From positions 3,224,001 to 3,288,000 of the forward strand of contig NZ_CP104381.1 in NCBI RefSeq assembly GCF_030582395.1: 64,000 bases of DNA, written 5' to 3'. Source of the stretch: Ralstonia pickettii (lineage in GTDB: Bacteria; Pseudomonadota; Gammaproteobacteria; Burkholderiales; Burkholderiaceae). Shown in pieces: positions 36,563 to 43,588 of the stretch; positions within the stretch are counted from its first letter, which is position 1; every line of letters begins with the position of its first letter. Both the position numbers and the translations under genes were made by a program. Below the pieces are notes generated by a model. That model made no database searches. It was not told the origin of the DNA and saw nothing but the letters and a program-made list of their open reading frames with translations.

Positions 36563-38236
36563 ATGTTCAAGCGCCACCGTCCCGCCTCGTCGTCGGCTTC
36601 AGCTGCACCGGCCAAGGGCGGCAACGGTGCGATCAGCCTGCGCCTGCATCTGTTGCGTGCGCTGGCGACACCGCTGTTCGGCCTCATTGTGGGGACCGGC
36701 GCGCTGTCGTACTGGCTCGCCGCGCATTACACCGCGCAGGTGTTCGATCGCGCATTGGTGGGGGTGGCGAACACGCTGGCTGAGCAATTGCGCATCGCCG
36801 GTCCGCATGTGCCGGCGGCCAAGCTCTACGACATTGCTCTCACCGCCCAGACGCTCGTCCAGAACAGCGGCGAAGACCGCATCTACTGGCGCATTTCCGG
36901 CCCCACCGGCACCCTCGTTGGGCGCGACACGCCATTGGGCTACGGCTCGGGCCAGGTTCGCATTGGCGATGCGCGCGTGTTCTACAGCTGGATCGACGGC
37001 AAACAGGTACGTGCGGTGCATCTGCTCGTGCCGGGCGTGAGCGCGGAGGTGCCCAAGCCGCGCTCGCCGCGACTACCTGTACCGCCCGATCCCGAAGACG
37101 ATGTCACGCGCCCTGCGCTCGCGCCCACGCAGGCGCAGACGGCACCGGCGTTCAACCCGTCCAACCCGCCCGATGCCATGCAGGCCGAGGGCGGCATCGT
37201 CGTGGAAGTGGCGGAGCTGCTGGACCATCGCGATACGGCCGCCAAGGAAGTGCTGCTGTCGGTATCGATTCCATTGATCGTGCTGCTGGCAATTGGCGGG
37301 CTGATTCTTTCGCTCGTGCTCAAGGAAGAATTGCAGCCGTTGCAGACGCTGGCCGATACGCTCAACAAGCAGAGCGCGCGTTCGGTGACACCGCTGCCGG
37401 CGGAATCGGCCGAACGCGTGCCGGCCGAACTGCAGCCGCTCATCAACGCGATGAACGCGCTGCTGGCCCGGCTGCGCGACGCACTGGAAGCGCAGCGCAC
37501 CTTCATCGCAGACGCGGCACATCAACTCCGCACGCCGCTGACGGCGTTGAAGCTGCACGCCGATCGCGCTGTCGACGCCAAGACATTGGACGATGCCCGC
37601 CCCGCGCTGCTCGAGCTGCAATCGGGTGCGAACCGCGCGGTGCGTCTATCCAACCAGTTGCTCACGCTGGCGCGTGCCGAGCCAGGTATGACGCTGGACC
37701 AACTGGGCACGCCGATGCGCGTCGATCTTGTCTCGCTGGCGTTCGACACCGGCGCCGAGTGGGTGCCGCGCGCGCTCGCGCGCGGGCTGGACCTGGGCTT
37801 CGAGGCCTGGCCGCACGACGCCACATTGCCGGGTTCGTTGCAGGCGCCGGTGCTGGCCAATGCAGTGCTGCTGCGCGAAGCCATCAACAACCTGCTCGAC
37901 AACGCCATCAAATACGTGCCGGCCGGCGGACGCGTGACCTTGCGCGCCGGCATTGAGGCCGACGCGGCATCCCGATGGTGGGGTGTGGTGAGTGTGGAAG
38001 ACAACGGCCCGGGCATTCCGCCCGAGCGGCGCGGTGAAGTCTTCCAGCGCTTCTTCCGTGGGGATGCGGACCACCGCCCTGGGCAGCCGCAAGGCAGCGG
38101 CCTGGGCCTGGCCATCGTGCACGACATCGTGCGCCTGCACGGCGGCACCGTTGCCATCGACGATGCAACCGCGCGCGATGGCAGCCGCGTGATGCGCTTC
38201 GTGTTGCGTCTGCCGCTGGCAGACGACGCCGTCTGA
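36563..38236 (+). CDS. Sensor histidine kinase (TctE/QseC-like)
   Basis: This is a 557-aa membrane kinase. A first hydrophobic segment (RALATPLFGLIVGTGALSYWLAAHY) precedes a roughly 200-residue periplasmic region of the 2CSK_N type. This region contains a proline-rich stretch near residues 165-205 that is unusual in length. The second membrane helix is LSVSIPLIVLLAIGGLILSLVL, followed by a HAMP-like linker. The H-box is AAHQLRTPLTALKLHAD with phospho-acceptor His320. The N-box (INNLLDNAIKY), G1 (VEDNGPGIPPERRGEVFQRFFRGD) and G2 (GSGLGLAIVHDIV) are intact. The stimulus is unknown, though TctE relatives sense carboxylates. Confidence 0.93.
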   Translation: MFKRHRPASSSASAAPAKGGNGAISLRLHLLRALATPLFGLIVGTGALSYWLAAHYTAQVFDRALVGVANTLAEQLRIAGPHVPAAKLYDIALTAQTLVQNSGEDRIYWRISGPTGTLVGRDTPLGYGSGQVRIGDARVFYSWIDGKQVRAVHLLVPGVSAEVPKPRSPRLPVPPDPEDDVTRPALAPTQAQTAPAFNPSNPPDAMQAEGGIVVEVAELLDHRDTAAKEVLLSVSIPLIVLLAIGGLILSLVLKEELQPLQTLADTLNKQSARSVTPLPAESAERVPAELQPLINAMNALLARLRDALEAQRTFIADAAHQLRTPLTALKLHADRAVDAKTLDDARPALLELQSGANRAVRLSNQLLTLARAEPGMTLDQLGTPMRVDLVSLAFDTGAEWVPRALARGLDLGFEAWPHDATLPGSLQAPVLANAVLLREAINNLLDNAIKYVPAGGRVTLRAGIEADAASRWWGVVSVEDNGPGIPPERRGEVFQRFFRGDADHRPGQPQGSGLGLAIVHDIVRLHGGTVAIDDATARDGSRVMRFVLRLPLADDAV

Positions 38237-38252
38237 ACGACGAGCGTTCGAC

Positions 38253-38792
38253 TTACTTCTTCTTGGTCTTCTCGGGCGGCGCCAGCATTGTGCCGCGGCA
38301 TTTCTTCGCGCCGCAGCGGCACGCGAACTGTTCCTTCAGTGCCTTGGTCTGACGGCCCTCGATGACGAGGCCGTAGTCGTAGAACAGTTCTTCGCCGGCT
38401 TCGATGTCGCGCAGCGCGTGAATGAACACGCGGCCATCCGCTTCGCGCGCTTCGCAGTTCGGCTTGCAGGCGTGGTTGATCCAGCGCGCGCGGTTGCCGC
38501 CGTACTTGGCGTCGATCACGCTGCCGTCTTCCAGGCTGAAATAGAACGTGTGATTCGGGTCGGAGGGGTCATGCGGATGGCGGCGCAGCGCCTCCTTCCA
38601 CGTGATGTGCTCGCCCTTGTATTCGATGATCTTCTTGCCGCGTGCGATAGCGACCACGGCATACACGCCGCGTCCGTGCACGCCCGATTCGCGCACCTCG
38701 ATGCGATCGCGGCGGCGCAGTTTGGCCGGCGCTTCCGTCGCGGGCGGGGACTCAGCCAGAGCCGGCGTGGCATCAGGGGACGTGCGTGTCAT
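38253..38792 (-). CDS. SET-domain protein lysine methyltransferase (putative)
   Basis: This is a 179-aa eukaryote-like SET-domain protein. The domain starts VRESGVHGRGVYAVVAIARGKKIIEYKGEHI (near residue 33). The SAM-binding and catalytic motifs NHACKPNC (106-113) and GEELFYDYG (133-141) are intact. A post-SET cluster is formed by Cys158, Cys160 and Cys165 (CRCGAKKC). The C-terminus is lysine-rich (EKTKKK). Such proteins methylate lysines in eukaryotic histones; the bacterial substrate here is unknown. It lies beside the putative origin and the HU gene. Confidence 0.9.
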   Translation of the reverse strand: MTRTSPDATPALAESPPATEAPAKLRRRDRIEVRESGVHGRGVYAVVAIARGKKIIEYKGEHITWKEALRRHPHDPSDPNHTFYFSLEDGSVIDAKYGGNRARWINHACKPNCEAREADGRVFIHALRDIEAGEELFYDYGLVIEGRQTKALKEQFACRCGAKKCRGTMLAPPEKTKKK

Positions 38793-38902
38793 TGGGAAAT
38801 AGCGCTGTAAAGCGAAACAAAAACGTAGATCAACGAAGCCGTGAGCCTACACCAAAAGCATGGCATCTCGACACGCGCCGCAACCCCATGCTGCCCCATC
38901 AG

Positions 38903-38978
38903 TGTGGATAACTCCGCCTGCAGCTGTGGATAACTCCGCCTGCAGCTGTGGATAACTCCGCCTGCAGCTGTGGATAAC
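38903..38978. repeat. Tandem 22-bp repeat with DnaA boxes
   Basis: Three exact copies of a 22-bp unit begin at 38903, 38925 and 38947. A fourth partial unit at 38969 keeps the first 10 bases. Each unit opens with TGTGGATAA, the reverse complement of the DnaA box TTATCCACA, and contains CTGCAG. The 22-bp period is near two helical turns, so all boxes face the same side of the helix. Confidence 0.95.
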
Positions 38979-39150
38979 TATCGGCAAAGGCTGTTGGCTG
39001 TCTGTGGCTGCCCTGTCGACGGTGTGGGCACAAGTGACGGGGTTGCCAATCGGGCGATCGGAAAAACCAGCAAGCTATCCACCTGAGAGCACACGCGGTA
39101 CCCGCTGTTTTGCTTGCAACAAGTGCTTGAACACAAAGCGCTTTTTTCAC

Positions 39151-39215
39151 TTATCCACAGAAACTGTCCACCGTTATCTACTACTACTATCTGTATACAT
39201 AAGAAAAAAGGTAAA
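39151..39215 (+). promoter_or_regulatory. DnaA box with DnaA-trio-like triplets and AT-rich tract
   Basis: TTATCCACA (39151-39159) is followed 4 bp later by the weaker box CTGTCCACC. CTA x4 starts at 39178, giving 3'-GAT repeats on the other strand, as in DnaA-trios. TCTGTATACATAAGAAAAAAG then forms an AT-rich tract. This is the order of the basal unwinding system described for Bacillus subtilis. Confidence 0.7.
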
Positions 39216-39469
39216 CCAACCAGTCGACTGCGTCGAACCGATCAACGAGCAGACAAGCCAACCGCGAACCAGACCATCGAGCGCCAATATTGATGTGATG
39301 GGATAGCCTCGCAACGTAGCGCCCATGCGGGTTTACGGAACCCACATGCCATGCGCCGTTACAAAGCTCACGTGCCGACGCTGTTCGCATGCCGGTATCA
39401 TGTCGCCCTTGGAGCCATCCCCCGGACGCTCTGTTGTGTGTTTTATCTACTCTTGAAGGGAGTCAAGCA

Positions 39470-39748
39470 ATGACGAAAACCGAACTGATCGACGCCATCG
39501 CCAGCGGCGTAGACGGTCTGACCAAGGCCAAGGCCGAGCAGGCACTGAACGTGACGCTGCAAGCCATCATGGAATCCGTTGGCAAGGGCGATGCGGTCAG
39601 CCTTATCGGCTTTGGTACCTTCAGCCAAGGTGAGCGTGCGGAGCGTATGGCTCGCAACCCGCGCACCGGCGAAGAAATCAAGGTCGAAGCGGCCAAGACG
39701 GTCAAGTTCAAGGCCGGCCAGAAGTTCAAGGACGCTGTCAACGCCTGA
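39470..39748 (+). CDS. hup: HU-family DNA-binding protein
   Basis: This is a nucleoid-associated protein of 92 aa. MTKTELIDAIASGVDGLTKAKAEQALNVTL is the HU N-terminus. The DNA-binding arm contains GFGTFSQGERAERMARNPRTGEEIKVEAAKTVKFKAGQKFKDAVNA, including the HU signature GFGxF and RNPxTG. The start is preceded by GAAGGGAG. HU assists DnaA-dependent origin opening in E. coli, so its position immediately right of the putative origin is notable. The gene could equally be an ordinary HU with no link to it. Confidence 0.95.
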   Translation: MTKTELIDAIASGVDGLTKAKAEQALNVTLQAIMESVGKGDAVSLIGFGTFSQGERAERMARNPRTGEEIKVEAAKTVKFKAGQKFKDAVNA

Positions 39749-39892
39749 TGCAATGACAGCCCTCGGCGCAGCCAGCCTGTCTGGTGAGCGCCAACGACGT
39801 GGCATGCCATTGCATGCGTGAATCGACCGCAGCATTGGCATACCACGTCGGAAGGCCTGTCTCCCCGTCAGGCCATCCCTTCTCCCTCTTTC

Positions 39893-40840
39893 ATGTCCCG
39901 CCCTTTCCTGCGCAATTCGCTCGCTCTGCGCATTGCCCTGCCGCTTGTCCTGATCGCACCGGTCTTCTGGTTTGCCGGTTGTGCGACGCCGCCTGCGCGC
40001 CCGCAAGCCGAACCGCTACCCGACAACGAAGTCGTGCAGACGCGCCCGGGTGCCACACCGCGCGAAAAGATGATCGAGATTGCCCTGACCGAATGGGATC
40101 GGTGGGGGCGCCAAGTGGTGCGCGTGGGGCGCGACGATACGTATTGCGTGGCAGGCGGCGGTTTTCCTGACCAGCCGCAAGGCCGTTGGCTGACACCCGA
40201 CGACCCGATGCCCACCCCGTCTGATGAAGGAAGCGGTACCGACATGCCGCTGCCCAAGGCAGTGGCCGAGCCTGCCGCACCTGCCCAGGCACCCTGCCTG
40301 CGTTATCCGGACGGCACGGGCGGCGAAGCCACCGCGCGCGGCTGCATGCTGGCCAAGCGCTACTGGGGCATCGTCGGCAAGACACCGACCTGCCAGCAGT
40401 TGACCACCGGCGGCTGGGCGTGGTCTGCGGTGTTCATCTCGTGGATCATGCGCAAGGCCGGCCTGCAGAACGATCAATTTCTGACCGGCGCTACGCATGC
40501 GGAATATGTGACCGACGCGCGCGATCATCTGCTCAGGCATCCCGCCTTTGTCCTTGAGCGCACACCGGCGGTGCCTCGTCCGGGTGACCTCATCTGCACC
40601 GCACGCGGCGCCGATCGCTTCATGACGGACCCGGCCGAGATCCAGCCCGGCAGAACGCCCATGCATTGCGATCTCGTCGTCGAGATGGACCCGGTGCGCC
40701 ATGAAGTGAAATCGATTGGCGGCAACGTGCAGCAATCCGCGTCGATGAGCATCACCGAGTTGAATGACGCCAACCAGCTCGATCCGTATACGAATTCGGT
40801 CATGCAGTGGTTGGTGGTCCTGCGCAACCAGTTGCCCTAG
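39893..40840 (+). CDS. DUF2272-domain lipoprotein (putative)
   Basis: This is a 315-aa predicted lipoprotein. The start ATG at 39893 gives MSRPFLRNSLALRIALPLVLIAPVFWFAGC, where FAGC is a lipobox and Cys30 would be lipidated. The rest contains REKMIEIALTEWDRWGRQV, GWAWSAVFISWIMRKAGL and VPRPGDLICTARGADRF, which resemble the DUF2272 (CHAP/NlpC-like) fold; MHCDLVVEM could carry a catalytic histidine. The enzyme activity is unknown. It stands between hup and the aldolase gene. Confidence 0.8.
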   Translation: MSRPFLRNSLALRIALPLVLIAPVFWFAGCATPPARPQAEPLPDNEVVQTRPGATPREKMIEIALTEWDRWGRQVVRVGRDDTYCVAGGGFPDQPQGRWLTPDDPMPTPSDEGSGTDMPLPKAVAEPAAPAQAPCLRYPDGTGGEATARGCMLAKRYWGIVGKTPTCQQLTTGGWAWSAVFISWIMRKAGLQNDQFLTGATHAEYVTDARDHLLRHPAFVLERTPAVPRPGDLICTARGADRFMTDPAEIQPGRTPMHCDLVVEMDPVRHEVKSIGGNVQQSASMSITELNDANQLDPYTNSVMQWLVVLRNQLP

Positions 40841-40952
40841 CAGACGGCAGATGTAACGTTGTTTGACGCCCGGCGCAAATTCATTAACATGTGAATCACT
40901 TAAGCGCCGGCAACCCGACCGGCGCATGGCCCCTGCGATCAGGAGACAGGTC

Positions 40953-41777
40953 ATGACGGTGCTTTCGCTTTCGCCCGATTCCGGTTCGGACATCCAGGCC
41001 CATCGCCCGACTTGGTGCGGCCCAAGAGAATGGGGCGCGCGCGTGAAGCTGGCGGCGTGCTATCGCATCTTTGCGCAGCTGGGTTGGACCGAACTCATCT
41101 ACAACCACATCACGCTGCGCCTGCAACCGGAAGACGGTGCGGATGACGATGACGGTCCGACCTTTCTGATCAATCCGTTTGGCCTGACTTATGCCGAGGT
41201 TTGCGCGTCGAACCTGGTGAAGATCGACCTGCAGGGCAACGTGCGGCGCACAGCGGGTCAGCCGGACTGGCCGGTCAACCCGGCGGGTTTTACCGTGCAT
41301 GCCGCCATTCATGCCGGTATCCCGGGCGCGCACTGCGTGATGCACACCCACACGACCGCCGGCATGGCCGTGGCCTGCGCGCGCGATGGTCTGTCGATCA
41401 GCAATTTCTATGCGGCGCAGCTGCACGGCAAGGTCGCGTATCACGACTTTGAAAGCATTACCGTGCATGCCGATGAAGGGCCGCGCCTGGTCAGGAACAT
41501 CGGTGACAAGCCCGCGGTAATCTTGCGCAACCACGGACTGCTGGCCTGGGGCGATTCGATTGCGCGGGCGTTTGCGGTGCTGTGGCTGCTCAACCGCGCG
41601 TGCGAAATCCAGCTCGCTTCCACATCGATGGGCCCGGTGTTGGAGATTCCCGAAGCGATTGCGCGCAACTGCACGCGCGATTCGCTGCAGTTCAACCCAA
41701 ATTTTGGCGCAGGCGAAGATGTGTTTGCGGCGCTCACCCGCACCATCGACCGCATCGATCCTTCCTACCGAACCTGA
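40953..41777 (+). CDS. Class II aldolase/adducin-family protein
   Basis: The protein has 274 aa from MTVLSLSPDSGSDI, with AGGAGA upstream. The fold is shown by VKLAACYRIFAQLGWTELIYNHITLRL near the N-terminus. Metal-site histidines lie in CVMHTHTTAGMAVACARDGL, and NHGLLAWGDSIARAFAVLWLLNRACEIQL is the typical C-terminal block. Sugar-phosphate aldolases of this class use zinc, but the substrate is not evident; several Burkholderiales members are of unknown role. It is 4 bp from the ketopantoate reductase-like gene, so they form an operon. Confidence 0.88.
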   Translation: MTVLSLSPDSGSDIQAHRPTWCGPREWGARVKLAACYRIFAQLGWTELIYNHITLRLQPEDGADDDDGPTFLINPFGLTYAEVCASNLVKIDLQGNVRRTAGQPDWPVNPAGFTVHAAIHAGIPGAHCVMHTHTTAGMAVACARDGLSISNFYAAQLHGKVAYHDFESITVHADEGPRLVRNIGDKPAVILRNHGLLAWGDSIARAFAVLWLLNRACEIQLASTSMGPVLEIPEAIARNCTRDSLQFNPNFGAGEDVFAALTRTIDRIDPSYRT

Positions 41778-41781
41778 TCAC

Positions 41782-42759
41782 ATGACACGCATTTGCATCG
41801 TGGGCGCCGGCGCGGTCGGCGGCTATCTTGGGGCGAAGCTCGCACTGGCCGATCAACCCGTCAACGTATTGGCGCGGGGCAGGACGCTTCAAGCACTGCA
41901 GGCCGAAGGGCTGCGACTGACCGAAGACGGCAACACACGATCTGTGCCGGTGCACGCGAGTGACGATGCGCATGCGCTCGGTGTGCAGGATGTCGTGGTC
42001 GTGGCCGTGAAGGCGCCAGCCATGGACAGCGTGGCCCAAACCATCGGCCCGCTCGTCGGCCCTGAGACTTCCGTGGTGGTGGCGATGAACGGCGTGCCGT
42101 GGTGGTTCTTTGATCGACCTGGCCCGCTGGAAGGTCTGCGCCTGCAATCGGTGGATCCACACGGACGCATCGCGCAGGCCATTCCAACGAAGAACGTGGT
42201 CGGCTGCGTGGTGCACCTGACGTGCTCGACCGCTGCGCCGGGCCGCGTGCGCCATGGGTTCGGCAAGCGATTGATCATCGGCGAACCTGCGGGCGGCACC
42301 TCACCGCGCCTCGATGCAATCGGTGCGCTGCTTGAACGCGCTGGTTTGCAGATCGAACGCAGCGAAGCCATCCAGCGCGATATCTGGTTCAAGCTGTGGG
42401 GCAACATGACGATGAACCCGGTGTCGGTGCTCACGGGCGCGACGTGCGATCGCATTCTCGATGATCCGCTGGTCAGCGCGTTTTGCCTCGGCGTCATGGA
42501 AGAGGCCAAAGCAATTGGGGCACGCATCGGCTGCCCGATCGAGCAGAGCGGCGAAGAACGCAGCGCGGTGACGCGTCAACTCGGGGCGTTCAGGACGTCG
42601 ATGCTGCAGGATGCAGAGGCCGGACGCGGCCCGCTGGAGATCGATGCGCTGGTGGCGTCGGTGCGGGAGATCGGCCAGCATGTGGGCGTGCCGACGCCGC
42701 AGATTGATGCCCTGCTGGGTCTGGTGCGCCTGCACGCCCAGACCCGCGGGCTCTACTGA
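41782..42759 (+). CDS. 2-dehydropantoate 2-reductase (ketopantoate reductase) family protein
   Basis: This is a 325-aa NADPH-dependent reductase of the ApbA/PanE family. MTRICIVGAGAVGGYLGAKLALADQPVNVLARG gives the GAGAVGG Rossmann motif, VVVAVKAPAMDSVAQTIGPLVGPETSVVVAMNGVPWWF is the family segment, and WFKLWGNMTMNPVSVLTGATCDRILDD contains the conserved K and N. Linkage to an aldolase rather than to panB/panC leaves room for a different 2-oxo acid substrate, so I do not assign the panE symbol. Confidence 0.88.
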   Translation: MTRICIVGAGAVGGYLGAKLALADQPVNVLARGRTLQALQAEGLRLTEDGNTRSVPVHASDDAHALGVQDVVVVAVKAPAMDSVAQTIGPLVGPETSVVVAMNGVPWWFFDRPGPLEGLRLQSVDPHGRIAQAIPTKNVVGCVVHLTCSTAAPGRVRHGFGKRLIIGEPAGGTSPRLDAIGALLERAGLQIERSEAIQRDIWFKLWGNMTMNPVSVLTGATCDRILDDPLVSAFCLGVMEEAKAIGARIGCPIEQSGEERSAVTRQLGAFRTSMLQDAEAGRGPLEIDALVASVREIGQHVGVPTPQIDALLGLVRLHAQTRGLY

Positions 42760-42772
42760 AGAGAACGCTCTA

Positions 42773-43576
42773 TTACGGCGCGAGCGCAGGATGCTTCAGC
42801 GCATGCGCCGTTTCAATCCACTGCTGGTGATACGCGGCATCGTCGCGCTTGAGACCCAGTTCGCCGTTCTGATACGCCATCGCCAGAGCTTGCACGGCCT
42901 CCGGCAATTCGTGCTCGGCGGCGTCCTGATACAACGCCAGCGCGCGGGCTTCATCGCGTGGCACACCATCACCGTCGCGGTAGGCATTCGCCAGCATGAA
43001 CATCGCGGCCGGAATCTCGTGGCGGGCAGCACGATCAAACCAGTGTGCAGCCTGCGTTGTGTCGACTGCCGTGCCGTAGCCGCTGCGATACATCACGCCC
43101 AGGTAGTACGCCGCGGCCGCGTCGCCCTTGTCAGCGGATTGACGCAGCAGGCGCAACGCACGCGGGTAGTCGCGTTCCACACCGCCGGTACCGAGCAGCA
43201 GCGCCTTGCCCAGCGATAACTGCGCACGTGGGTCGCTCGATGCAGCGGTTTCAAGCCAGCGCATCCCTTCATTTCGCAAGGTGCCGTCGTGCGCGCTGAG
43301 CAAGGCTTCGCCCAACGCGGATTGCGCCGGCACCGAGCCGCTGCGGGCGCGTTGACGCAGCTGCTGCAGCGCCTCGGGCTCCATGGCCTGCACGACCATC
43401 GCGCGCCACGATTCCAGCTGCGTGGCATCGACGGCGGGTGCCTGGCGCGCATGCGACAGCCAACCGCCTGCCGCCACGATGATCGCAAGCGCCGCGGCCA
43501 CGGTCAGCATCGGCACCGACTGGCGCGGAGATTCCATGGCCGGTGCACCAACCCATGCGGAACGAAGAGAAGGCAT
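42773..43576 (-). CDS. Membrane-anchored Sel1-repeat protein
   Basis: This is a 267-aa protein with an N-terminal membrane helix (MLTVAAALAIIVAAGGWL) and then Sel1-like TPR repeats, such as SAQSALGEALLSAHDGTLRNEGMRWLETAA, AAAYYLGVMYRSGYGTAVDTTQAAHWFDRAA and AAMFMLANAYRDGDGVPRDEARALALYQDAA. Sel1 repeats mediate protein contacts in envelope or signalling contexts. It starts 12 bp after the nucleotidase gene stop and is co-transcribed with it. The partner is unknown. Confidence 0.88.
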   Translation of the reverse strand: MPSLRSAWVGAPAMESPRQSVPMLTVAAALAIIVAAGGWLSHARQAPAVDATQLESWRAMVVQAMEPEALQQLRQRARSGSVPAQSALGEALLSAHDGTLRNEGMRWLETAASSDPRAQLSLGKALLLGTGGVERDYPRALRLLRQSADKGDAAAAYYLGVMYRSGYGTAVDTTQAAHWFDRAARHEIPAAMFMLANAYRDGDGVPRDEARALALYQDAAEHELPEAVQALAMAYQNGELGLKRDDAAYHQQWIETAHALKHPALAP

Positions 43577-43588
43577 GGCGAGTTCCTC

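Larger units (their letters stand above)
38793..39469. other. Putative replication origin region (oriC candidate), gene-free
   Basis: This 677-bp stretch without a gene lies between the SET gene and hup. From left to right it holds four consensus DnaA boxes TGTGGATAA in 22-bp repeats (38903-38978), a fifth box TTATCCACA (39151-39159), and a degenerate box CTGTCCACC (39164-39172). Four CTA triplets follow (39178-39189), and then an AT-rich tract (about 39186-39215). This is the box, DnaA-trio and unwinding-element order known from bacterial origins. The remaining 39216-39469 carries the hup promoter region. Function is inferred; dnaA is not in the window. Confidence 0.75.

Noticed and set aside
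38899..39150. 83-codon minus-strand ORF over the DnaA-box repeats
   Set aside because: Its codons are the 22-bp repeat read as protein (repeated SYPQLQAEL-like units); no ribosome-binding site.
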